Both the position numbers and the translations under genes were made by a program. From the NCBI GenBank assembly GCA_012523975.1, contig JAAYSF010000016.1:1-57837 (forward strand): a DNA stretch of 57,837 bases. Reading direction: 5' to 3'. The notes under the pieces were generated by a model. That model was not told where the DNA came from. It saw nothing but the letters and a program-made list of their open reading frames with translations, and did no database searches. Of this stretch, positions 16,748 through 24,070 are shown piece after piece; position 1 is the stretch's first letter; every line of letters starts with the position of its first letter. The stretch comes from Veillonellaceae bacterium (lineage in GTDB: Bacteria > Bacillota > Negativicutes > JAAYSF01).

Positions 16748-17728
16748 TTAATTGTCAAAGTAGCGGGCTAATTTTTCAACATCATTAGTAATACCAAGCG
16801 CCGCAATTAATTTCAGTCGTGCTTTTTGACCGGTTATTTCTCCAGCCAAAATTATGCCATATTGTGTTAGCGAGCCTACCCCGCCCTCATAGCCATATGT
16901 ATCAAGCACACGGCCGGCGTGAACACGGGTCGCTAGAACAACAGGGATATTATTCTCCCGAGCCAGTTTGATGCCAGCTTTTACAGCAGGATTTACATTG
17001 CCGCGGCCTAAACCCTCAACAACAATGCCTTTAGCCTTCTTTTCCACCAGGCAGCGGAAGAAGAAGTCATCCATGCCTGCAACAACTTTGATTAAATGTA
17101 CATCTTCAACAATATCGGCCGGTTGAATTTTTTGCAGCATCAGTGATTTGCGACGGATAATTACTCTATCGGTATCAACATAGCCTATCGGACCCCAGTA
17201 CGGGGACGCAAAAGTTTTTGGGTTGGCAGAGTGTGTTTTGGTAACCTCAAGCGCGGCATGAATTTCCTCATTCATGACAACTAATACACCAGCGCCAGCA
17301 GCCTTTGGACAAGCAGCTGTCTTGACGGCACATAAAATATTTTTCGGACCATCCGGACTCGACTCAGCTGAGCTTCTCATTGCAGCAGTAAGACAGACCG
17401 GCTTTTCGGTTTTAACTACAAGATCAAGCATATAAGCTGTTTCTTCTAAAGTATCGGTGCCATGCGTTATGACAATTCCGGCCACATCGTCACGCTGCGC
17501 AAGCTCATCAACTTTGTGAGCCAACTCAAACATTAAGCGCGGTGTCATATGCGGACTCGGAATATTGGCGAACTCGACAACTTCGACAAGTGCTGCTGAT
17601 TTTAATTCAGGAACAGCTTCAATCAGCTCAGGTCCGGTTACAGCCGGGCACAAACCTTTTTGTACCGGATCATAGCGCATCGCTATTGTTCCGCCAGTAG
17701 TAATTATTACAACCTTTTGAGCGCACAT
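16748..17728 (-). CDS. L-asparaginase family amidohydrolase
   Basis: The 326-residue enzyme carries both asparaginase signatures: TTGGTIAMRYD with nucleophile Thr14 and THGTDTLEETAYM with Thr91-Asp92. Lys109 in EKPVCLTAAMRSS completes the expected set. There is no signal peptide, so it is cytosolic. It hydrolyses L-asparagine or a related amide to aspartate and ammonia. It lies 6 bases after an unknown 410-residue protein, with a permease and a GntR-type regulator upstream, so a dedicated uptake and breakdown pathway is likely. The substrate could be asparagine or another amide. Confidence 0.92.
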   Translation of the reverse strand: MCAQKVVIITTGGTIAMRYDPVQKGLCPAVTGPELIEAVPELKSAALVEVVEFANIPSPHMTPRLMFELAHKVDELAQRDDVAGIVITHGTDTLEETAYMLDLVVKTEKPVCLTAAMRSSAESSPDGPKNILCAVKTAACPKAAGAGVLVVMNEEIHAALEVTKTHSANPKTFASPYWGPIGYVDTDRVIIRRKSLMLQKIQPADIVEDVHLIKVVAGMDDFFFRCLVEKKAKGIVVEGLGRGNVNPAVKAGIKLARENNIPVVLATRVHAGRVLDTYGYEGGVGSLTQYGIILAGEITGQKARLKLIAALGITNDVEKLARYFDN

Positions 17729-17734
17729 AGTTCA

Positions 17735-18967
17735 TCATCCTTTCAAGATAAACTGATCAAGCGGACTTGTATTAATATTGGTCTTAACATAGTCTAGGGC
17801 GTTAGGCAATACTTGATGTACTTCTCTGACAGAGTTTTTAATAATAGTCACATAATTTTTTATATCGTCCAGAGTTGCATAAGGAACAACGAATTCTTCA
17901 TGATATGGACGCGGAACGACATAACTTAAGACCGCGCTTGTTCCATGAATCATACCGATACCGCCAATAACTTCATGAAGCTTATTGCTCATAAAGCTTA
18001 TTCCGGCACCATCTTGGCTTACTACTGCAGCAAGTTCTGCTAAAATGTTTACTTTATCCTGCGCATACTCAGCTGTTTTAAGTTGTTCACCAAGTGCAGC
18101 GATTTTCGCCCCTAAATCATACGTTTGCTGCGCCATAGCGCCTGGAACACGTTTCAAGCTTTCCATATTAAGAGTAACCTTGTGCCCCAATTTCTGCGCA
18201 GCGGATACTATACTTTGGGCCACAATCGGGTTATCGATATCAGAAGCCCTAACCAAATATGTAGGTTCATCAATAATATCAGATAAAGCAGGCCAATACA
18301 CTTTCCCTTCGATCACAATAGTCGGAAGTTCAAGCATGCCTAGCTTATCCATAAGCTCACGTTTTATTCCTGCTGCTGCATTACCCTCTAAATCTTCATT
18401 AGGGCCAATTCCGCCAATCGAAGCATTGACTGTGCCAAGTACCGCGGTTGGAATACCGCCGATATCAAGAGTAGTTCCTGCAATCAGACCGCACGAGCCA
18501 ACAACATCTTCGTAACCCCAAACAAATTTGTCGGGGAAATTTTTGACAAAGCTGTCCAATGCCGCATTAGCCAGCGCTGTTTGCAAGGCCACAGGCGCTT
18601 CATGAATACCTTGGCCGTAGAACCGACCATAGGCCTCCATTGTCAAAGTATGTGTTCTTATGGTCTGGCGGCCGATCAAGGTTCTTGCAAGCTGCGCTTC
18701 CTGCACTGTGATACCCCTCCGGGCGGTTGCCCGACCGACGCCGCCTGATTCTGTTTCCACTTCAATATAACCCTGTAAGCCCGTCTTTGTCCGGATATCT
18801 TTTATCCGTAAGGATAAGCCTGTCGCTTCTTTGAATAGAGCTAAGACAACGGCTAAGCCTACAGAGTCATCCTGAACAAATTGCTTGTGACTATGGCAAT
18901 GACCACAACCGACATGCCCGGCTATGGCTACTTTACCCTTATGATTACAACCTAAAGAAACTTTCAT
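17735..18967 (-). CDS. Uncharacterised 410-residue protein in the asparaginase operon
   Basis: ATG 18967 is chosen because AAGGAGG lies seven bases upstream; the frame stays open further but has no other site. No signal peptide or membrane helix is seen. The N-terminus carries a Cys/His cluster, CNHKGKVAIAGHVGCGHCHS, which could bind a metal, followed by QDDSVGLAVVLALFKEATG. Later come Gly-rich stretches (GSCGLIAGTTLDIGGIPTA, NASIGGIGPNEDLEGNAAAG) and a GGIGMIHGTSAVLSYVVPRPYHEEF segment near the end. I do not recognise the family. It may be an enzyme acting before or with the asparaginase. Confidence 0.8.
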   Translation of the reverse strand: MKVSLGCNHKGKVAIAGHVGCGHCHSHKQFVQDDSVGLAVVLALFKEATGLSLRIKDIRTKTGLQGYIEVETESGGVGRATARRGITVQEAQLARTLIGRQTIRTHTLTMEAYGRFYGQGIHEAPVALQTALANAALDSFVKNFPDKFVWGYEDVVGSCGLIAGTTLDIGGIPTAVLGTVNASIGGIGPNEDLEGNAAAGIKRELMDKLGMLELPTIVIEGKVYWPALSDIIDEPTYLVRASDIDNPIVAQSIVSAAQKLGHKVTLNMESLKRVPGAMAQQTYDLGAKIAALGEQLKTAEYAQDKVNILAELAAVVSQDGAGISFMSNKLHEVIGGIGMIHGTSAVLSYVVPRPYHEEFVVPYATLDDIKNYVTIIKNSVREVHQVLPNALDYVKTNINTSPLDQFILKG

Positions 18968-18987
18968 TTGCCGCCTCCTTAGATAAA

Positions 18988-19060
18988 GTGAGGCTTTCTT
19001 CAGATGGAATTTAACCACCAGAAGCTTAGCCGAACTTCTATAGGGACTTAGAGGCTGTAA
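18988..19060. repeat. Dispersed RNA-like repeat, copy B
   Basis: Contains TTCAGATGG, TTTAACCACC, CTTAGCCGAA and GGGACTTAG on the + strand, in the same order and spacing as copies A and C. It fills most of the gap between the permease and the 410-residue protein gene. Confidence 0.6.
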
Positions 19061-19096
19061 TACTCCCACTAAAGAAGCTGGGAGTATTCAGCCTCT
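19050..19096. other. Strong intercistronic hairpin after the permease gene
   Basis: AGAGGCTG plus AATACTCCCA pairs with TGGGAGTATT plus CAGCCTCT, 18 bp with one bulged T, around a 10-base loop. It has no U-tract. It may protect the permease mRNA end or reduce downstream expression, and it joins the end of repeat copy B. Confidence 0.7.
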
Positions 19097-19102
19097 TGGT
19101 CA

Positions 19103-20362
19103 TCATATGAATAGGGTAATAACAAAGAGGACAAATAAACCAAAGAGGATTGACGGACGCTGGAACCTATTAGCTGCCTTGAGCTCTGAACCCGGTACTA
19201 CCGGAATAACAGTTGACAATGCCGCAACAGGGCCACCTGTCAGGAAGTACTGCATGATAGCTGCGCCGCCGGCTGCTGCACAAGCTGCTGCGAGCGGATC
19301 TGCGCCAGCATTAAGGACAACCTGCAGGAACGGTACAACGATGGCAGCCGAAGCACCGTTTGACTGAGTAAATAAGCCAGTAACAGCTGCAACTAGCAGC
19401 ATAGCTTGGATTGGAGCAATAGCTACAATAGGTCCAAATAGTTCAGAGACTAACTGTACCAGACCAATTTTGTTCATTACGGCAGACATAAACAAGAATC
19501 CGATTGTAGCAACTAACGGAGTCGCAATTCTTCCAACTCCTTGCAGCATAGCTGATTCGCCTTCACTCATAGAGATTTTAGCAATTAAAGCGACCAAAAC
19601 AGCAGCAATTGCCCCCATAAAGAATACTGGATAGCCGAGTACGAAACCAGCACAAAATACCACGAATGGAAGAATGGCCAGACTAAATGAGGTACTATGC
19701 TTTGACTCTGTCGCATTTTTAACCTCAGCTAATTCTTCAGCCGAAAGTTTGAAACCTGATTTCTTAAGATCGCGTTGCATACGGAAATAGCTAAACGCGA
19801 TGATTGATAACCCTACTATTGCACCAACAACATTGATCGCGCCAAAGCCAATGGCCGCTGTCGCAATAACTGCAACTTGCGTAGGATGGGTAAAGCCGGC
19901 AAAGTTGCCAAAATGACCGGCATGACCATGAATACCTGCAACTTTATTAGGATGAAGGCCGAATTTTATGGCTGCTGGACCTGTAACAACAGCCGTTATA
20001 GCCGGCTGAGTAAAACCAGTAAGGGCGCCAATCGCTCCTGCTGCAAAAGTTCCTGCTGCGGCAATGCCAGGACCGCCGCCTGCCTTTACACCAATTTGCA
20101 TTATTTTGCGGATAATGATATCAAGAAACCCGGTTTTTTCCATGATACCGATAAATAACAGTACACCTGCCATATCGGCGATAACCGGATTTAACCCGCT
20201 ATTAATCAGTTTTAGAATGGTAACATCAGCCTTCCCCGAGAGTGGGAAACCGGCAGCGATACCTGCGACAGCCGAACCAATAATAGCGGTAAGATAAAGC
20301 GGAGTTCGTCCGGAAACCATTAACAATAATGTTAATGTCATTAAAATTTGAGCTGTTGTCAT
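19103..20362 (-). CDS. Inner-membrane permease (GntP / ion-transporter superfamily-like)
   Basis: ATG 20362 follows AAGGAGGAAGG by seven bases; the frame continues upstream without support. The 419-residue protein has about 11-12 membrane helices and two internal re-entrant-like segments (GALTGFTQPAITAVVTGPAA and GLFTQSNGASAAIVVPF). It has the long hydrophobic layout of GntP, DcuC or CitM-type organic-anion permeases. I cannot fix the family further. The genes downstream (unknown protein and asparaginase) and the divergent-style operators suggest it imports an amino acid, amide or related carboxylate. Confidence 0.75.
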   Translation of the reverse strand: MTTAQILMTLTLLLMVSGRTPLYLTAIIGSAVAGIAAGFPLSGKADVTILKLINSGLNPVIADMAGVLLFIGIMEKTGFLDIIIRKIMQIGVKAGGGPGIAAAGTFAAGAIGALTGFTQPAITAVVTGPAAIKFGLHPNKVAGIHGHAGHFGNFAGFTHPTQVAVIATAAIGFGAINVVGAIVGLSIIAFSYFRMQRDLKKSGFKLSAEELAEVKNATESKHSTSFSLAILPFVVFCAGFVLGYPVFFMGAIAAVLVALIAKISMSEGESAMLQGVGRIATPLVATIGFLFMSAVMNKIGLVQLVSELFGPIVAIAPIQAMLLVAAVTGLFTQSNGASAAIVVPFLQVVLNAGADPLAAACAAAGGAAIMQYFLTGGPVAALSTVIPVVPGSELKAANRFQRPSILFGLFVLFVITLFI

Positions 20363-20457
20363 AAATTTTCCTTCCTCCTTAACACATTTTAGATTCGAAA
20401 CGTCTTTCCAACAATACAATCGGCTTCCTGTCGAAGTAAATTTGAAAAGAATTTTAT

Positions 20458-20502
20458 CCATATTTGGATTTTTGCATGCAAAATATGGAATGCGGTATAC
20501 CA
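20458..20502. promoter_or_regulatory. Operator region of the permease-asparaginase operon
   Basis: Contains GGTATACCA at 20494-20502, nearly the same 10-bp palindrome that occurs before the GntR gene. Beside it CCATATTT and AAATATGG form an inverted repeat around TTTGCATGCAAA. GntR/FCD regulators commonly bind palindromes of the TGGTNNACCA type. Confidence 0.65.
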
Positions 20503-20548
20503 CTTAAGAGTTTAAAAACTAGTTACGTTAGCAAGACACCATTAACAA

Positions 20549-21232
20549 CTAGTTTGTGTGGGAATTCTTTTTCCATTCAGCAAAGTCACGGTGAATTGAC
20601 GCCTGCGCTTGCTTGAGGTGAAAAGTTACTGCTTGCTGAGCTCCAACCGCATCTTTTTCCGCTAAGGCTTTAATAATTGCAGCATGCTCCTCGGCAGCAA
20701 CAGCATATCTGGCTTGGTTTTTGATGGTTCGAATAATATACATATTCATGATATCCATTAAACCGCTGATGGTCTGGTTTAGCCTGTGGTTTCCCAATAA
20801 ACTGGTCAAATACATATGAAAATCCATGTCTATATCTGTGAATTCTAACGGACTCACTTCTTTGCAAAGGCGTTTTTGCTTTGCGTAAAGCGCGTTTAAG
20901 GCTTTTCGAACAGACTCATTTATTTTATCGGCAGCTAGTCCAACAGCGAAAGGTTCGAGAGCCAGTCTCATTTGAAAAACCTCGTCAATATCCTCCAAGG
21001 TAACTTCCTTCACCCATGTACCCTTACACGGTTCAGTGATAACCCAGCCTTCGCTTTCAAGCAGCTGTAACGCCTCGCGGATTGGCGTGCGGCTAATGCC
21101 CAGGTCATTTGCCAAAGTTCTTTCATTGAGAGTTTCACCTGGATTAATATCATGATTGATAATAGCGTGTTTTAATTCGTTATAAACTCTTTCTTTGTAT
21201 GATACTAATTTAGGTATTCGGTTAAGTTTCAT
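20549..21232 (-). CDS. GntR-family transcriptional regulator, FCD (FadR) subfamily
   Basis: The 227-residue protein has an N-terminal winged helix (about residues 10-75; NERTLANDLGISRTPIREAL is the recognition region) and a C-terminal all-helical FCD ligand domain with DMDFHMYLTSLLGNHRL and EEHAAIIKAL supplying Asp and His metal ligands. It probably senses an organic acid or amino acid. It lies directly upstream of the permease gene, and matching GGTATACC palindromes precede both, so it likely represses or activates the pathway and itself. GAGGAG precedes ATG 21232. Confidence 0.93.
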   Translation of the reverse strand: MKLNRIPKLVSYKERVYNELKHAIINHDINPGETLNERTLANDLGISRTPIREALQLLESEGWVITEPCKGTWVKEVTLEDIDEVFQMRLALEPFAVGLAADKINESVRKALNALYAKQKRLCKEVSPLEFTDIDMDFHMYLTSLLGNHRLNQTISGLMDIMNMYIIRTIKNQARYAVAAEEHAAIIKALAEKDAVGAQQAVTFHLKQAQASIHRDFAEWKKNSHTN

Positions 21233-21266
21233 TTTAAACTCCTCACCATGCCTGGCCTATGATATG

Positions 21267-21276
21267 TGGTATACCA
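21267..21276. promoter_or_regulatory. TGGTATACCA operator upstream of the GntR gene
   Basis: Perfect 10-base palindrome 35 bases before the regulator start, repeated (9 of 10 bases) at the permease promoter. Confidence 0.65.
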
Positions 21277-21332
21277 GTTGCACTATAAGAATAATTCGAC
21301 ATAATATTATATAATCCTACAAGAGTTTATCA

Positions 21333-21365
21333 AGGACTTAATGTATACAAAATACATTAAGTCCT
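21333..21365. other. 14-bp inverted repeat between the binding-protein and regulator genes
   Basis: AGGACTTAATGTAT and ATACATTAAGTCCT pair perfectly around ACAAA. No U-tract follows on either strand. It could be an extra operator or a cruciform-forming site. Confidence 0.5.
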
Positions 21366-21379
21366 CTCCCAACAATAGG

Positions 21380-21409
21380 AAAAGCCAACGTCAACTGCCG
21401 TTGGCTTTT
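21380..21409 (-). terminator. Terminator of the solute-binding protein gene
   Basis: AAAAGCCAACG pairs with CGTTGGCTTTT around an 8-base loop. Confidence 0.85.
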
Positions 21410-21412
21410 CTA

Positions 21413-22195
21413 CTATTTCACAATATTTGCACCAAACCATTTTTCAGAAATCTTGGCTGATGTTCCATCTTTCTTCATTTCGTCCAGAACTTTTTGAACT
21501 TTGTCGCGCAGCTCGTTATCATCTTTTCTGAAACCAACGCCATATACACCGACTTCACCGAGTGGCTGTTCAATTGCTATATATTTGCCGGGCTCTTTTG
21601 ACATATAATATCTACCTAGGATTTCGTCGGTTACAACTGCATCAAGCCGGCCGGCCTTTAGATCCATGAACGCGGCTACACAATCTTGATATTTTTTTAA
21701 GTCTTTTAGCGATGCTCTGAGTTTTGCGTCCTTTTCAACTACTTCGTCACCAATACTGGTTTGCTGCACCCCAACAACCTTACCGGCTAAATCGGCAGCA
21801 CCTTTAATCGGAGAACCTGCCGGTACAAAAATCAATTGCTTGCTTTCCATATAAGGCTCGCTAAACAACACATTTTTCTTGCGTTCTTCAGTGATATTCA
21901 TAGCGTTCCACAGCGCATCAACACGCTTGCCGTTTAATTCAACCTCTTTGCTGGCCCAGTCGATAGGTTTGAACTCTACCTCCATGCCCATACGTTTAGC
22001 TGCTTCCTTAGCCATGTCGATATCGAAACCAACGATATTGTTTTTGTCATCTCTAAAGCCCATCGGCGGAAAACTATCGTCCAGTCCAATAATAATCTTG
22101 TTCTTAGCCGGCGCTGTGGTGCTTGTGCTGCCACAGCCTATTAAAACTAAGCTAGCCATCATAACTAATAATACCAATGCAATAATCTTTTTCAT
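21413..22195 (-). CDS. Amino-acid ABC transporter substrate-binding lipoprotein
   Basis: The 260-residue protein from ATG 22195 (a TTG six codons earlier is less likely) has a lipobox LIGCGS and a family-3 solute-binding domain: IIGLDDSFPPMGFRDDKNN, VGFDIDMAKEAAKRMG, DWASKEVELNGKRVDALWN and EKWFGANIVK. Such proteins capture polar amino acids for an ABC importer. No permease or ATPase gene is adjacent, so it is an orphan component working with a transporter elsewhere. It has its own terminator. The ligand cannot be read from sequence alone. Confidence 0.92.
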   Translation of the reverse strand: MKKIIALVLLVMMASLVLIGCGSTSTTAPAKNKIIIGLDDSFPPMGFRDDKNNIVGFDIDMAKEAAKRMGMEVEFKPIDWASKEVELNGKRVDALWNAMNITEERKKNVLFSEPYMESKQLIFVPAGSPIKGAADLAGKVVGVQQTSIGDEVVEKDAKLRASLKDLKKYQDCVAAFMDLKAGRLDAVVTDEILGRYYMSKEPGKYIAIEQPLGEVGVYGVGFRKDDNELRDKVQKVLDEMKKDGTSAKISEKWFGANIVK

Positions 22196-22354
22196 TCCTA
22201 ATCCCCCAGTCAAATTGGCAAATGCCTTTTCATGTACTCCATTGTACTTTAGCTAGATGAAATGGTAAAGCTTTAAATTGGTATGATTACATCTATTAAT
22301 AGCGTTTTTCCTATGCTAGCTTTTTACCGCTCACTATTTCACCGTTTTGCAATT

Positions 22355-22388
22355 AAAAAGACGGATAGCAATTGCCATCCGTCTTTTT
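22355..22388 (-). terminator. Terminator of lysA
   Basis: AAAAAGACGGAT pairs with ATCCGTCTTTTT around a 10-base loop. Confidence 0.88.
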
Positions 22389-22408
22389 AGCTTATATTAA
22401 AGTTATCT

Positions 22409-23698
22409 TTAGTCTTTTGCTACAGTAGCTGCAGCCTTATTGAGTTCTTTCTCAGTGATATCTAGTGTCGCAAAATAGTCAGCGATAGTTTCAGCCCGGC
22501 GAATCATTTCGACCATGCCATTAGGTTTGAGCAGCAATTCGGCGGAACGCAGTTTGCCATTGTAGTTAAAACCCATCGCAAAACCATGCGCACCGGCGTC
22601 ATGGATTACAATAGTATCGCCAATATCAATTTTAGGTAGCTCACGGTTTATAGCAAATTTATCGTTATTTTCACAGAGTGAACCTGTTACATCATAAACA
22701 TGGTCTTTCGGAAGGTCTTCTTTGCCAACTACCGTTATATGATGATAAGAGCCGTACAGCGCCGGGCGCATCAGATTGGCCATACACGCGTCAAGTCCGA
22801 CATAGTTTTTGTAGGTTTCTTTTTTATGAAGTACTGTTGCTACAAGGTAACCATAAGGCCCGGTAATCATACGGCCGCATTCCATAGCTATCCGCAGCGG
22901 CGCAAGCCCGTTGGCAGCAATTTTGTCTTCGTAGGCTTTTTTGATGCCTTGGCCGACATACTGAAGATCAACAGGCTCTTGTTCCGGTTTATAGGGAATG
23001 CCAATACCACCGCCGAAATTAACAAACTCAATGGCGATACCAAGCTTTTGATGAATTTCCACAATAAGGTCAAACATCATGTTAGCTGTTGCGATAAAGC
23101 TATCAGGATTAAGTTCGTTGGAAATAACCATTGTATGAATACCAAAATGTTTTACGCCTTTTTCCTTAGCAATCCGGTAAGCCTCAAAAATCTGAGCCTT
23201 TGTCAAACCGTATTTTGCCTCTTCGGGATATCCAATAATGGTATTGCCGTTTTTCAACAACGGCCCCGGGTTATAGCGGAAAGATAACATTTCAGGCAGG
23301 CCGGCATGCTTTTCCAAATAATCAATATGGCTGATATCGTCAAGATTGATTATCGCACCGACTTCTCTGGCTTTTTGATATTCGTGAGCCGGAGTATCGT
23401 TGGATGAGAAAATAATATCTTCGCCGGTAATACCTGCCATTTCAGCCAGCATAATTTCAGGCAGGGAGCTGCAGTCAGCGCCGATCCCCTCTTCCCGGAG
23501 GATTCTTAGTATTGAGGGATTCGGGGTAGCTTTTACCGCAAAGTACTCCTTAAACTTGGGAGCCCAAGAAAAAGCCGCAAGCAGTTGGCGAGCGTTTTTA
23601 CGAATAGCGTCTTCATCATAAATATGAAAAGGAGTTGGATGCTGCCGAATAATTTCGTCCAGTTGTGCTTTGGTGAAAGGTAATTTTTTTTCAGCCAT
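22409..23698 (-). CDS. lysA: Diaminopimelate decarboxylase (lysine biosynthesis)
   Basis: ATG 23698 follows GGAGG. The 429-residue fold-type III PLP enzyme has the cofactor lysine in YFAVKATPNPSIL (Lys56), the glycine loop NFGGGIGIPY, the substrate-site ECGRMITGPYG and the catalytic SLCENNDKF cysteine. It is a divergent branch of the LysA/ornithine-decarboxylase superfamily. The lysine riboswitch just upstream supports diaminopimelate as substrate and lysine as end product. It is monocistronic, between the riboswitch and a strong terminator. The main doubt is whether it is the only LysA in the genome. Confidence 0.9.
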   Translation of the reverse strand: MAEKKLPFTKAQLDEIIRQHPTPFHIYDEDAIRKNARQLLAAFSWAPKFKEYFAVKATPNPSILRILREEGIGADCSSLPEIMLAEMAGITGEDIIFSSNDTPAHEYQKAREVGAIINLDDISHIDYLEKHAGLPEMLSFRYNPGPLLKNGNTIIGYPEEAKYGLTKAQIFEAYRIAKEKGVKHFGIHTMVISNELNPDSFIATANMMFDLIVEIHQKLGIAIEFVNFGGGIGIPYKPEQEPVDLQYVGQGIKKAYEDKIAANGLAPLRIAMECGRMITGPYGYLVATVLHKKETYKNYVGLDACMANLMRPALYGSYHHITVVGKEDLPKDHVYDVTGSLCENNDKFAINRELPKIDIGDTIVIHDAGAHGFAMGFNYNGKLRSAELLLKPNGMVEMIRRAETIADYFATLDITEKELNKAAATVAKD

Positions 23699-23742
23699 AA
23701 AGTTAGAGCCTCCACATATCAAAATTTGCTATATTTCCAAAT

Positions 23743-23979
23743 AAAAAAGCGGTTTGCAACCATCTCGCAAACCGCCTGTACAATGTCTCTTTCATGCCTA
23801 GCAGCGCAAGATAGCACTCCATACGACTAAATTCGTATGACAGTTCTGCACTTATTCAACACAGAACCAGCATAGGTTCTCAGCCAAAAAACCACTGCTT
23901 CGGCGGATAATCCTTTCTGTGCCCGTCATTGCTGGCAGCTCCGGGAACATACTCTTATTATGCCGCACCTCTATCTCAA
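23743..23979 (-). promoter_or_regulatory. Lysine riboswitch (L-box) with terminator
   Basis: On the leftward transcript the conserved L-box blocks occur in order: GATAGAGGTGCGGC, AAGAGTATG, GAAAGG, CGCCGAAGC, TTGAATAAGTGCAG, CTGTCATACG and the closing GGAGTGCTATCTT, whose CTATC pairs with the initial GATAG. The expression platform is GCGGTTTGC/GCAAACCGC with TTTTTT at 23744-23749. Lysine binding should favour this terminator and switch off lysA. Confidence 0.96.
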
Positions 23980-24070
23980 TTCATATAGCTATGTAGATTA
24001 CATTGTAATTCATTTATCCTAAGTTGTCAATCCCCGGGCTTATACCTCAGAGACAAGGAAGGAAACTCTG

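Noticed and set aside
19050-19096. Strong hairpin considered as the operon terminator
   Set aside because: No U-tract follows, and the asparaginase operon continues downstream with tight spacing.
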